The notes under the pieces were generated by a model. That model was given only the letters and a program-made list of their open reading frames with translations. It was not told the DNA's origin and made no database searches. Of a DNA stretch of 64,000 nucleotides, positions 44,331-55,057 are shown piece by piece. The translations under genes and the position numbers were made by a program. Source of the DNA: Corynebacterium matruchotii (GTDB lineage: Bacteria; Actinomycetota; Actinomycetes; Mycobacteriales; Mycobacteriaceae); the NCBI RefSeq assembly GCF_011612265.2, contig NZ_CP050134.2, positions 1 to 64,000 on the forward strand. Direction: 5' to 3'. The stretch's first letter is position 1, and every line of letters begins with the position of its first letter.

Positions 44331-45590
44331 ATGATTGACCTGAAATTCCTCCGTGAGAATCCCGACCTTGTACGTGACTCCCAACGCACCCGCGGCGCTA
44401 ACCCCATTTTGGTGGATCAACTCATTGCTGCCGACGAATCCCGGCGCGCTGCCATCAAAGCTGCCGACGAGCTCAAGGCCGAGCAGAACGCTTTTGGTAA
44501 GAAAATCGGCCAGGCTGCTCCCGAGGATCGCCCGGCACTGCTCGCTGGCGCAAATGAACTAAAGGCGAAGGTCAAGGCTGCAGAAGACGCGCGGAAAGAA
44601 GCCGAGGCGGCTGTGACCGATCTGCAGATGCGGATCGATAATATTGTTGAGGGGGCGCCGGCCGGCGGTGAAGACGACTTTGTTGTGCTCGAACATGTGG
44701 GCGAACCGCGTAGTTTTGACTTCACGCCTAAGGATCATTTGGATCTAGGAATCTCGCTCGGTCTCATCGATATGGATCGGGGCGCGAAGGTGTCCGGCGC
44801 CAGGTTTTATTATCTCACTGGCGACGGCGCGTTCCTACAACTCGCCATGTTGACTCTTGCCGCACAGAAGGCTCGGACTGCCGGATTCAAACTTATGATT
44901 CCCCCCGTTTTGGTGCGTCCCGAGGTTATGTCCGGTACGGGATTTTTGGGCGAACACGCGGAAGAAATCTATTATCTTGAACGAGATGACTTATATTTGG
45001 TGGGTACATCCGAGGTGGCTCTTGCTGGATATCACCAGGATGAGATCATTGATTTGAGTAATGGGCCGCGGAAGTATGCGGGGTGGTCGTCGTGTTTCCG
45101 TCGGGAGGCTGGCAGCTATGGGAAGGACACTCGCGGCATTATCCGGGTTCACCAATTTGACAAACTGGAAATGTTTGTCTATTGCAAGCCGGAGGAGGCT
45201 GCCGCCCAGCATCAGGAGTTGCTGGGGATGGAGCGCGACATGCTCTCCGCCATTGAGGTGCCCTACCGGGTTATTGATGTTGCCGGTGGTGACCTGGGAT
45301 CTTCCGCCGCACGCAAGTTTGATACCGAAGCATGGGTTCCGACCCAGAATACGTATCGGGAGTTGACGTCTACTTCGAACTGCACGACGTATCAGGCCCG
45401 CCGGCTGCGTACCCGGTATCGTGATGAAGCTGGTAAGGCGCATATTGCGGCCACCTTGAATGGGACGCTCGCTACCACGCGGTGGCTTGTTGCCATTTTG
45501 GAGAATCATCAGCAGGCTGATGGGTCCGTGGTGGTGCCGGAGGCGTTGCGGCCGTTTGTGGGCAAGGAAGTGTTTGAGCCGATCCGCTAG
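44331..45590 (+). CDS. serS: Seryl-tRNA synthetase
   Basis: Charges tRNA-Ser with serine. The start is the ATG at 44331 ([17 protein letters not shown]), the family's usual beginning; the longer frame from 44205 is rejected. Residues about 30-110 form the helical arm, followed by the class II core: [46 protein letters not shown] (motif 2) and [18 protein letters not shown] (motif 3). 419 residues, the normal length. Confidence 0.95.
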   Translation: MIDLKFLRENPDLVRDSQRTRGANPILVDQLIAADESRRAAIKAADELKAEQNAFGKKIGQAAPEDRPALLAGANELKAKVKAAEDARKEAEAAVTDLQMRIDNIVEGAPAGGEDDFVVLEHVGEPRSFDFTPKDHLDLGISLGLIDMDRGAKVSGARFYYLTGDGAFLQLAMLTLAAQKARTAGFKLMIPPVLVRPEVMSGTGFLGEHAEEIYYLERDDLYLVGTSEVALAGYHQDEIIDLSNGPRKYAGWSSCFRREAGSYGKDTRGIIRVHQFDKLEMFVYCKPEEAAAQHQELLGMERDMLSAIEVPYRVIDVAGGDLGSSAARKFDTEAWVPTQNTYRELTSTSNCTTYQARRLRTRYRDEAGKAHIAATLNGTLATTRWLVAILENHQQADGSVVVPEALRPFVGKEVFEPIR

Positions 45591-45688
45591 GCGGCCTGTA
45601 GGTGGCGGGCTGTGGCCGGCCGGGAGGGGCGTCGACAAGCTTGATAAGTTCCAAAAAATGTGGGTAGGAAAACTGAAGTAGAAAGATT

Positions 45689-46498
45689 GTGCGATTTATG
45701 AAGGTACGTGCGGGTTGGCAGAAGCACGGAAGTTGGTATTGGGTGCGCCCCGGGTTCCGGCCCACTGCGCTCAATAAAGCCGAAAATCGGGAGATTTTCT
45801 ATAACCAGATCGTCATCCGATTGATGAAAACTATGCTTCGGTTTCAGGGTATCCAAATGTCGGTTGCGGGAAGTGAGAATCTTCCCGACACGGGTGGTGC
45901 GCTCTTGGCCTTGAATCACACCGGCTATTTTGATTTTATTTTCGGGGGCACGGCTGCGAATCTGCACGGTCGCCGGCTGGTGCGGTTTATGGCCAAAAAA
46001 GAGGTGTTTGACGTGCCGGTGGTGGGGGCGTTGATGCGCAAAATGAAGCACATTCCCGTCGACCGGTCGGCCGGTGCTGGCACCAGTGCGCTTGATGCGG
46101 CGGTCACAAGTTTGCGGGCCGGTAACCTGGTGGGGATTTTTCCCGAGGCCACGATTTCCCGCAGCTTTGAGATCAAAGACATTAAGACGGGGGCGGCGCG
46201 GATCGCCAAGGAGGCGGGGGTGCCGTTGATTCCGGTGGTGTTGTGGGGTTCGCAGCGGGTGTGGACCAAGGGCCATAAGAAGCGTCTGGGTCGGCATCAT
46301 TTTCCCGTGTGGGTGCAGGTGGGGGAGCCGCTGGCGCTCACCGGGGTGGTGGAGGACGATACCGCAAAGTTGCGGGAAACCATGAAGATCATGCTTGATA
46401 GGCTTCGTAGCGAATACGAAACTGAATACGGCCCCTTTCCCGGGGGCGAATATTGGCGGCCAGCAGCTCTTGGTGGAGGTGCCCCCGCTTTGGAGTAG
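45689..46498 (+). CDS. 1-acyl-glycerol-phosphate acyltransferase family (PlsC-like)
   Basis: Acyltransferase of phospholipid synthesis. It has the catalytic NHTGYFD (H-x4-D), the VPVDRS block and FPEATISRSFEIK (usually FPEGT). No strong membrane helix, suggesting peripheral attachment. GTG at 45689 or ATG at 45698. It follows serS by about 100 bp and ends 40 bp before the HAD gene. Acceptor specificity cannot be told. Confidence 0.85.
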   Translation: MRFMKVRAGWQKHGSWYWVRPGFRPTALNKAENREIFYNQIVIRLMKTMLRFQGIQMSVAGSENLPDTGGALLALNHTGYFDFIFGGTAANLHGRRLVRFMAKKEVFDVPVVGALMRKMKHIPVDRSAGAGTSALDAAVTSLRAGNLVGIFPEATISRSFEIKDIKTGAARIAKEAGVPLIPVVLWGSQRVWTKGHKKRLGRHHFPVWVQVGEPLALTGVVEDDTAKLRETMKIMLDRLRSEYETEYGPFPGGEYWRPAALGGGAPALE

Positions 46499-46537
46499 GG
46501 CTTGGGAATACCGCCCTGGAATAGGAAAATACTCATT

Positions 46538-47350
46538 ATGCCCACGCATCTTATAGTCAGTGACATTGACGGCACGTTCATCACCAGCGCGGAGCGGGTG
46601 ACTCCCCGGCTGCGGGATGCGGTGACCCATGCCGCCACCAAGGACGCCGAGCTGGTGCTTGCCACCGGTCGTCCGCCGCGCTGGATCTACCCGGTGCTCG
46701 ACCAGCTTCCCATCCGCCCCATCTGCATTTGCGTGAATGGCGCGGTGCTCTACGATTCCGACACCGATCGGGTGGTGACCGCCCGCACCCTGCCGCCGGC
46801 CACGCTGACCAGAATCATGCAGCTTATCGACGACGTGTTGCCGGTCAGCTACGCCGTGGAGCGGGTTGGGGCGTCGGCCTTCGATAAGTGTGAGGAATTA
46901 TTCCTGGTCACCCCGGATTTTCTGCACCTGTGGGATTCGGAGGAGCATACGGTGGTGGATAAGACCGAGCTGGCGGCCAAATCCGCCGTGAAGCTTTTGG
47001 TGCGTAACGATCGTAAGACCGCATGGGACCTGTATCACCTGATTAAGCTGGTGGTGCCGCCCGAGTTGGCCCATATAACCTTCTCCACGGATGAGGGGCT
47101 ATTGGAAATATCCGCGCCACAGGTGACGAAAGCCGCCGGTCTCATGGCGGTGGCCCAGTTTTATGGGGTGCCGGCTTCGGACGTGGTGGCGTTTGGCGAT
47201 ATGCCGAACGACATTGAAATGTTGCAGTGGGCGGGCCTGGGGGTGGCCATGGGGAATGCGGACGAGCGGGTGAAGGTGGCCGCCGATGAGATCACCACCA
47301 GCAATGATGATTTCGGGGTGGCCCGCGTGTTGGAGCGGCTGTTCCCATAG
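46538..47350 (+). CDS. HAD-superfamily (Cof-type) phosphatase
   Basis: A 270-residue cytoplasmic phosphatase of the Cof subfamily. Catalytic Asp residues are in SDIDGTF; LATGRPPR and GDMPNDIEML supply motifs 2-4, with a C2-type cap between. The ATG at 46538 (MPTHLIVSDIDG) gives the normal start close to the motif. Substrate unknown; relatives act on sugar phosphates and flavins. Confidence 0.9.
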   Translation: MPTHLIVSDIDGTFITSAERVTPRLRDAVTHAATKDAELVLATGRPPRWIYPVLDQLPIRPICICVNGAVLYDSDTDRVVTARTLPPATLTRIMQLIDDVLPVSYAVERVGASAFDKCEELFLVTPDFLHLWDSEEHTVVDKTELAAKSAVKLLVRNDRKTAWDLYHLIKLVVPPELAHITFSTDEGLLEISAPQVTKAAGLMAVAQFYGVPASDVVAFGDMPNDIEMLQWAGLGVAMGNADERVKVAADEITTSNDDFGVARVLERLFP

Positions 47351-47395
47351 ATTCCCATAGGGGCCTATAGGGCTTATAGGACCCCGGAGGTGCGC

Positions 47396-47436
47396 AAAAG
47401 CCCAACCCGTTAGGCTAGAGGACGGGTTGGGCTTTT
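47396..47436. terminator. Bidirectional terminator between convergent genes
   Basis: AAAAGCCCAACCCGT and ACGGGTTGGGCTTTT are perfect 15-bp arms around an 11-bp loop. The A and T tracts at the ends let it serve the HAD gene on + and the amidase gene on -. Confidence 0.9.
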
Positions 47437-47473
47437 GGCGGTTGTTGCTCGTTATATCGGAGACAACAAGTTT

Positions 47474-49585
47474 TTATTCTTCGGTTGTAACCGGGATATC
47501 GGCGTCGGTAGGTTCGGCGTTACCGGCGGCGGCACCGGTAGCACCGGTGGTCGCGTGGGCTGCGGCTTCTTCGCCGGCGGCCTCGCTGCCCGTGGCGGTA
47601 GCGGCCGCGGTGGGGGTTGCAGAGGTGGCGCTGTTGGCGCTGCTGGCTGCGGCGGCAATGTCGCTATCACCGGCGGTCGTCCCGGCCTGGACCGCATTAT
47701 TGCGGGCGTTGCCCTTCTCGTTGGTCTTCACGTCGACTTTGCCGGTGGCGGAATCGTAGGTGGCGTACCCGCCCTCGAAATCGACGCGCACGAGTTCGCC
47801 ATTAGCCTCTTCCTCGCTGACCGGCAACCCGAGCGGGCCCATGTCGAAGCCTTGCGCGGCCCAGGTGTCACCGATGGGGCCCCACAAAGCGTGGGTGCCG
47901 GTGGTGGGGGTGCCGACCACGATACCGTTCTCGAAGAAGGTGTAGGTGACCTCCTGGTCGTAACCGTTGGTGTAGGTCACCTCCTTGGTGCGAGCCTCGC
48001 CCAAGGAAGGATAGTTGGTATTGGCGGTGCGGAAAATCTGATTATTGCTCGATAGGGGTGCGAGCTTTTGGGCCAGGGAAATGATCTTGCCCAGGTCCAG
48101 GCCATTGATGATTTTGATGGTGCCCAGCTTGCTGAGCGTGCCGATCAGGCCACCGTTGGCGGACAGCACCTTGAGAATCAGTCCCACCAGCGAGTTGGAG
48201 TTATTGGTGTCGGACTTGTTATCCGACTTGCCTTGGCGTTGCAGCCCCTGCACCAGGGAGGCGGCATTATCGGCGCTCTTCTGGTTGTTATTGCTGACGC
48301 CCCGATTATTGGTGCCGGTGCCGGCATTGCTGCCACCGCTGTTATTGCTGTTATTGGAGGCGCCGTTGTTGTCGCCGGTGATGTCCTGGTCGATGGACTT
48401 GCCGCCCAGGGAATCGAACTTGGCCTTGGCGATTTGTCGAATCTGGTCCATCTTGGCGTAGGCGTAGTCACCGGGGCATTCGGTATTGCCGACGTCGCGG
48501 TGGGCGAAAATATTGGGTAATTCCACCTTGGTGCCATAGGGGTAGAACGTGAATTCGGTGCCCTCGGAGGTGTGGGTGCCCTTCCCTAGCGGGTCGATGC
48601 CCGCTACCTTGGCCCGCCAGCCGGCCAGCTCACCAACGCTTTTTATCATGACGTCGGTGGGTTCTTCCTCCTGGTAGTTGCCGAGCATGGAGATCGCCCA
48701 GGTGTTCTCATTGAAGCCGCCGGTGTGGGCGCCAATGACGGACTTATTCATGCCGCCGTAATGGCCCTCGTAGAGGTTGCCGAATTTATCGGCCAGGCTG
48801 TGGTAGCCAATGTCACACCAACCCAACTGTTGGGCGTGGTACTTGTAGATGCCGCGCACAATGCCGGCGGCCTCGTCCTCGCTGTAGTTATTCGACCCTG
48901 CGGTGTGGTGGATGACAATGGCAGACGTGTGGTCCGTGTATTCGGGTTCCTCACACCTGAGGGATTCGTCGGCGCCCCACTCGGCGCGGGAAATAACTTT
49001 GGGCAGGCCGTCGGAGTCGGCGGCGAGTTTAATGCCAGAGTCGGTGGGGGTGGATTTGCCGCCGTCGATAAAGACCGCGTTGAGGTCTTTGGCGGTTTTG
49101 TCTTTGAGCAGGTCAACGCCGGCTATAGACACCTGGACGGTGTTGGTGGGCTCGATGTAAATGAGGTCGGTGCCCTTGCGTTCGAAGGGTTTGGAGGACC
49201 CGTAGTCGAGGGGGTCGGTGTCGAACCATGGGGTCCAGGTTCCGTCGGCTCGTTGGCCGCGGACGAAGGCGGCGATGTCTTTTTTGCCGTCCCAGGTGAG
49301 GCCGAATTGGGAGAATGCCTCGTCGCGTTTAAATTCTTTGACGGTGCGGTTGGTGTTGCCATCGCCTTGTTTGCTGATGGCAGGGTCGTTGACGACGACG
49401 TTTTTGCCATCCGCCAGGCTGGCGGTGGTCATGGTTGGGTCGATGGGTTTAATGCCGTCTTCCTTGGTTTTTAGGATATTGGTGGCGGTTATTCCCACGG
49501 CGGCGCTGGCGAGTAATGCGACAGCCATAATGGTGGCTGTGACTGGCCGCGATTTCGCTGCTATGAGGCGGCGTCGTTGTTTCAC
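47474..49585 (-). CDS. PGRP-type N-acetylmuramoyl-L-alanine amidase with LGFP-like tail
   Basis: A 703-residue secreted amidase that cuts peptidoglycan between muramic acid and alanine. N-terminal hydrophobic signal/anchor (VTATIMAVALLASAAVGITA). The amidase/PGRP domain (about residues 190-390) starts VISRAEWGADESLRC and has IVIHHTAGSNNYS and IFAHRDVGNTECPGDYAY with zinc-binding His residues. An Asn/Ser/Gly-rich linker follows, then a segment with an LGFP-type repeat (GPIGDTWAAQGFDMGPLGLP) that tethers proteins to the corynebacterial wall. The Ala/Thr-rich C-terminus is low complexity. Divergent to glf. Confidence 0.9.
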   Translation of the reverse strand: MKQRRRLIAAKSRPVTATIMAVALLASAAVGITATNILKTKEDGIKPIDPTMTTASLADGKNVVVNDPAISKQGDGNTNRTVKEFKRDEAFSQFGLTWDGKKDIAAFVRGQRADGTWTPWFDTDPLDYGSSKPFERKGTDLIYIEPTNTVQVSIAGVDLLKDKTAKDLNAVFIDGGKSTPTDSGIKLAADSDGLPKVISRAEWGADESLRCEEPEYTDHTSAIVIHHTAGSNNYSEDEAAGIVRGIYKYHAQQLGWCDIGYHSLADKFGNLYEGHYGGMNKSVIGAHTGGFNENTWAISMLGNYQEEEPTDVMIKSVGELAGWRAKVAGIDPLGKGTHTSEGTEFTFYPYGTKVELPNIFAHRDVGNTECPGDYAYAKMDQIRQIAKAKFDSLGGKSIDQDITGDNNGASNNSNNSGGSNAGTGTNNRGVSNNNQKSADNAASLVQGLQRQGKSDNKSDTNNSNSLVGLILKVLSANGGLIGTLSKLGTIKIINGLDLGKIISLAQKLAPLSSNNQIFRTANTNYPSLGEARTKEVTYTNGYDQEVTYTFFENGIVVGTPTTGTHALWGPIGDTWAAQGFDMGPLGLPVSEEEANGELVRVDFEGGYATYDSATGKVDVKTNEKGNARNNAVQAGTTAGDSDIAAAASSANSATSATPTAAATATGSEAAGEEAAAHATTGATGAAAGNAEPTDADIPVTTEE

Positions 49586-49699
49586 TGTGGTCTCCCTGAG
49601 TTCGCGGATAACTTTAAATGTTTAGTTTAAGGTTAGTGACTCTAGTTAACAATAGTGCATTTATGTGAATAATGAAGCTAATGTTAAGGATGTTACTAA

Positions 49700-51025
<1,326 letters not shown>

Positions 51026-51037
51026 CCTGGACTACTA

Positions 51038-51544
51038 GTGGATCAGACGGTTCTCGACTTCTTTGTCACCCGCCGCACCGGCGCCATAACCCATATCCTC
51101 ATTGGGTTATCGGTCATATTCCGACCAGCGCTGGTGCTGATTTGGGCGTCGATCATCAGTGCGAAACTTTGGGGCATGCGCTACGCATTACTGCCATTAT
51201 TCACCGCAGTCGCAACTAACATCATCTCCCCAATAACCAAACACATTGTGCACCGACCCCGGCCGCCCCTGAACCTCCAACTAGCCCCAGAATATAATTA
51301 CTCCATGCCTTCCGGGCATGCCATGACTATCATCGCCGTTGCTACCGCCATCAGCCTCATCCCCCACAAACCCCGCTGGGCCACCAGGCTGGCCGGAGTC
51401 ACCTGGGCAATCGCCATCATGGTCTGCGTCGCCCGCCTCTACCTCGGCGTGCACTGGCTCACCGACGTCCTAGCCGGCGGACTCATCGGTGCCGCAACCA
51501 CCCTCGCCCTCCGATGGGGATACTCACAGAGAGCACAACCATAA
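51038..51544 (+). CDS. PAP2-superfamily membrane phosphatase
   Basis: A 168-residue membrane phosphatase with all three PAP2 motifs: KHIVHRPRP, PSGHAM and ARLYLGVHWLTD. About five hydrophobic segments. GTG start at 51038. Its last codon overlaps the next start (TAATG). Substrate is probably a lipid-linked (pyro)phosphate, possibly in wall-polymer recycling; this is inference. Confidence 0.8.
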   Translation: MDQTVLDFFVTRRTGAITHILIGLSVIFRPALVLIWASIISAKLWGMRYALLPLFTAVATNIISPITKHIVHRPRPPLNLQLAPEYNYSMPSGHAMTIIAVATAISLIPHKPRWATRLAGVTWAIAIMVCVARLYLGVHWLTDVLAGGLIGAATTLALRWGYSQRAQP

Positions 51545-53511
51545 TGAGCAACCCCTGGCACCTCGCCCTCGACTACGGCACCATCACCACCGTCGCCGCC
51601 CACACCACCGGACCCACCGGTGCCATCGCAACATTACTGGTCACTCCCTCCGCAACATACGTCTCCGAAGACGGCACCATCATCACCGGCGACGCCGCCC
51701 ACACCAACCGGCAAAACCACCCCGCCCGGTTCATCCCCTACCCCAAACGCTATATCGAACACGAATTCGTCCCCGTTGCCGGCGCCACCATGCCGCTCGC
51801 CACTATCATCGGCGCCACCTTCCGAAGCGCCCTTGATGCCGGCCGCGCCCAGCACGCCGGCCACCCACCCACCACCGTCACCATCACCCACCCCGAACCG
51901 TGGACCATCCCCGAGGTGATGACGCTCGTCGAAGCGGCGTCGACAAGCGGCATCAACCGCGACACCATCCGCATCATCTCCGAACCCCGGGCCGCAGCAA
52001 TCCACAGCGCATCCGGCCCGCAAATAGCAATATGCGACTTCGGCGGCGGCACCCTCGATATCACCACCCTCCAGGCCGAACCCGCCGGCGACGTGCGCGT
52101 CACCGCAGCCACCGGCGACAGCAGCCTCGGCGGGCTCACCATTGACAACCTGCTCTACCAATGGTTCATCAGCCGCCTCGAACGCGACCACCCACACCTC
52201 GCCGCCGAGCTTCACGCGGCACCACCCCAAATCATGCGGGCCGTCGAGCAATCCATCCACAACGCCAAAGAACAACTCTCCACCGACACCGAAACCACCA
52301 TCACCATTGCCATCCGGCGCCACCGCCACGACATCCACCTCACCCGCGCCGAATTCGAACACATTATCGCCAGTGTGATTGGGCGTGTCGCCGACCTCGC
52401 CCGCCCCCTCCTCAACTTCGGCACCCCCCTCTACCTCACCGGTGGCTCCGCCCGCATCCCCTGCCTGCGTACCCGACTCGAAAAAATCGCCTCCGTCACG
52501 CTTGTCGACGACCCCAGCACCGCAGTCGCCCACGGGGCAATCGCCGCCACCCAACTAGGCCTCACCACCCCCATCCGCGACCTCCACCACCGACGCCGTC
52601 ACAGCGGCACCGAAGCATTCCCCGCCGTCAAACCCGCCACCCCACCAGAGCCGGCCGAAACCGAGGCCAAGGCTGAGGTCAAGGAACCCGCGGCGACCCC
52701 GACGGCTACCCCGGCGAATCAGGTTGAGCCGATAGCCCCACCCGAACTCCCCAACCCACCGGAGCCGGCTGCCCCCACAAAATCGAAGCCCAAAAAACGC
52801 CGCTACCTGCTGACAACCATCCTCGCCCTCATCTGCGTGGGCGTCCTCGCTGCCGCCGGATATTTCATCCTCACCCAGAAAAAGCCCGACAACACCGCGG
52901 CCCCAGCCCCCGCGGCGGCCACTTCCAAGCCGGCCCCCACCTCCACACTCGCATCCGCCGGAGTCACCACAACCCAACCAACCACATCCCCACACCCCAC
53001 AGTTAGCAAGGTAGCCGCAGTCAACACCGAAAACGGTGACGCCGAAATCCCCCTCATCGAACGCTACAACACCGTCAACCAATTCCTGCCGGCAAAATTC
53101 GTCAACGCCTCCCAGAAATGCACCGGAAAAGCCGACGAACATGACAAATACATGCCCGTCCCCGTCTACAAATGCACCCTGGCAGAAGACCCCGACGCCC
53201 CCAAACTCGACCACGACGTGAGCGTCGGCAACTACTACTGGGTGCCCGGCGAACACGCCAAAGTCGCCCGAGACGAACTCGAATCCGGCAGGTCCACCCT
53301 GGCGAGCGACCTCAACACCCTCACCAGGATGCACATTCAAAAAGCCGACGGGGCCAAACCCGAAATCGGTGCGGCCTTCCCCAAATCCGACTGGGGATAC
53401 ATTTACGTCTACTATCCCAAAGACAACTTCACCATGTACTTCTGGCGCAACGGTATCCCCACCCGGGAACAGGTCGATGCCTACCTGAAATACATGGACA
53501 TCACCCAGTAG
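51544..53511 (+). CDS. Membrane-anchored Hsp70-like protein
   Basis: A 655-residue protein. Residues about 1-350 are an Hsp70/actin-type ATPase domain: LDYGTITT (phosphate 1), AICDFGGGTLDI (phosphate 2), SLGGLTIDN and YLTGGSARIPCLR (adenosine). There is no peptide-binding domain. A Pro/Glu/Ala-rich linker leads to a membrane helix (LLTTILALICVGVLAAAGYF, about 428-447), a Thr/Pro/Ala-rich linker and an extracytoplasmic domain with two Cys (SQKCTGKADEH, VYKCTLAEDP). A DnaK-like ATPase joined to an outside domain suggests signalling across the membrane or wall sensing. Function unknown; coupled to the PAP2 gene by a TAATG overlap. Confidence 0.8.
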   Translation: MSNPWHLALDYGTITTVAAHTTGPTGAIATLLVTPSATYVSEDGTIITGDAAHTNRQNHPARFIPYPKRYIEHEFVPVAGATMPLATIIGATFRSALDAGRAQHAGHPPTTVTITHPEPWTIPEVMTLVEAASTSGINRDTIRIISEPRAAAIHSASGPQIAICDFGGGTLDITTLQAEPAGDVRVTAATGDSSLGGLTIDNLLYQWFISRLERDHPHLAAELHAAPPQIMRAVEQSIHNAKEQLSTDTETTITIAIRRHRHDIHLTRAEFEHIIASVIGRVADLARPLLNFGTPLYLTGGSARIPCLRTRLEKIASVTLVDDPSTAVAHGAIAATQLGLTTPIRDLHHRRRHSGTEAFPAVKPATPPEPAETEAKAEVKEPAATPTATPANQVEPIAPPELPNPPEPAAPTKSKPKKRRYLLTTILALICVGVLAAAGYFILTQKKPDNTAAPAPAAATSKPAPTSTLASAGVTTTQPTTSPHPTVSKVAAVNTENGDAEIPLIERYNTVNQFLPAKFVNASQKCTGKADEHDKYMPVPVYKCTLAEDPDAPKLDHDVSVGNYYWVPGEHAKVARDELESGRSTLASDLNTLTRMHIQKADGAKPEIGAAFPKSDWGYIYVYYPKDNFTMYFWRNGIPTREQVDAYLKYMDITQ

Positions 53512-54333
53512 ACAGGTTTAGTAGGGGAGGAGGGCGATGGCTGGGTTGCCGGGTGGTTGTAGGCGGCCAGTGGTTGGTGTGTGGTCGGGTGGTCGGTGGC
53601 GGGTTTCCGCCCCGAGCGTTAGCTTGGGTTCCGACTTTTCTGGGATGTTTCCGGCTGATTGTGGGAGGTTTCCCAGCTAACGCTCAAACCGGGAAACTCC
53701 AGGAGGAAGCGTCGAAGAGGTGTTCAGGGAATCAGACCATCACCACGATTGCTAACAGCTGGGGTTCGCTCCAGGATGGTCAGAAATTAAGGACTTTGAA
53801 CGCCAGTTTGTCGGAACCCCAGCTAACGCTTAAAACCATGACCGAGACAAACCCCGAGGAGACATCCGATCGCACGCCCGGCCTGCGTTAGCTTGGGTTC
53901 CCCACCTGGCGGGGTGATTTCGGGCCGCTCCAGGGAAGTTTCCCAGCTAACGCAGGAACCAAAAACCAGAAGAAACTTGTCAAAGTTGGTGTGCCCTCAT
54001 TGTGTTGCCGGACCCTACCGAACGCGCGCACCATGTTGAGCCTCCCCAGCGCGTTAGCTGGGAAACCCCTTCAGATGGGCCAAAAATGAAGTGGCAAGAG
54101 CAGAAACCCAGCTAACGCGCGGGGCGGAACAGGGCGAAAGTAGGGAGATGTGGAACAAGGTAGGGTGTGCGGGGCGATGGGCTGGTGGCGGGAATCGGTT
54201 AGCTGGGATTCCCACCACGCCAGGCCAAAATGAGGCGTCGTTGAGACGAAACCCAGCTAACGCAATGAGGAAATGAAGAGGGGAAACATCCCACTTTGAT
54301 GGTTCGGTTGAACTGGTTACGCTATAGGCCATC
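53512..54333. repeat. Spacer with five hairpin repeats, GTTAGCTTGGG family
   Basis: Noncoding spacer of about 820 bp holding units at 53614-53685, 53751-53830, 53882-53956, 54049-54120 and 54198-54261. Consensus left arm GCGTTAGCTTGGGTTCC and right arm GGTTTCCCAGCTAACGC, about 40 bases apart. The units at 54049 and 54198 begin with the right-arm sequence and so lie in reverse orientation. Perfect outer arms of 12-14 bp at 53882 and 54049. Confidence 0.8.
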
Positions 54334-55008
54334 ATGAAGAACACAACATTGGTGATGGGGATCCTGGCGGTCCTGGCTACCCTGAGCGGCTGCGGGATCG
54401 GCGACGCAGGCAGTGTCGGCGTCGGCGTGGGGAGTGAAGCCGGGTCCTATAATGCTGGGCGGGCGCGCCGGGAAGAGATCGTCACCACCAGGAATGCTAT
54501 CGGGAGTGGGAGTGGTGAGGATCCGGCGTCGGCCTTTGGGGCGTCGACAAGCGGGGCGATCGTGTACTCACGATGCAGCTACAGCCAGCTCGACGAAGAA
54601 ACCGGCGTCATGGGGGCGGTGCGACCGATTACCAGCGAGCTTGACGACGGGCTGCCGCTGGTCAGCAGCGCTGCGGTGACGGAATACGCCGGGCAGCAGC
54701 TTGGGCTGATTCAATACACCGGGGTGCTGCCGGCTGATCGGACCGTGACGTTTGCGCTGCTCAGCTCGCCGATGCGGGAACAATTTATCACCATCACCAT
54801 GCGGGACACCGAGGTGCTGGCCGCGGACTATGGTGCCGGCGATCCCTTCGACGCGCAGACTGAGCAGATCGCGCTTGACCTTGCTGACGTGTCAGTCAAA
54901 CCGGATGGGGTGCTGGTTGCCATGCCCTCGGACATTGCCTCGGCGTTTGGCGAGTCAACGATCGCCCTGTTGTCGTCCGATACTGTCACTTCACAATGCA
55001 CGCAATAA
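54334..55008 (+). CDS. Lipoprotein, paralogue of the one at 39218-39985
   Basis: A 224-residue lipoprotein: signal peptide and lipobox ATLSGCGIG, a Gly/Ser-rich linker and one domain with RCSYSQLDEE, LPLVSSAAVT, EQFITITMRDTEVLAADYG and a closing Cys (TVTSQC). Order and spacing of these blocks match the lipoprotein at 39.2 kb. It lacks that protein's C-terminal Pro/Gln tail. Function unknown. Confidence 0.75.
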   Translation: MKNTTLVMGILAVLATLSGCGIGDAGSVGVGVGSEAGSYNAGRARREEIVTTRNAIGSGSGEDPASAFGASTSGAIVYSRCSYSQLDEETGVMGAVRPITSELDDGLPLVSSAAVTEYAGQQLGLIQYTGVLPADRTVTFALLSSPMREQFITITMRDTEVLAADYGAGDPFDAQTEQIALDLADVSVKPDGVLVAMPSDIASAFGESTIALLSSDTVTSQCTQ

Positions 55009-55010
55009 AA

Positions 55011-55040
55011 ATCGACCCCCGGGAATCCCTGGGGGCCGAT
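55011..55040 (-). terminator. Terminator of the adhesin gene
   Basis: On the minus strand ATCGGCCCCCAGGG and CCCGGGGGTCGAT form an imperfect GC-rich stem followed by TTTTATT. It overlaps the region just after the stop of the convergent lipoprotein and may serve both. Confidence 0.7.
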
Positions 55041-55057
55041 ATGGATGATGCTAGATT

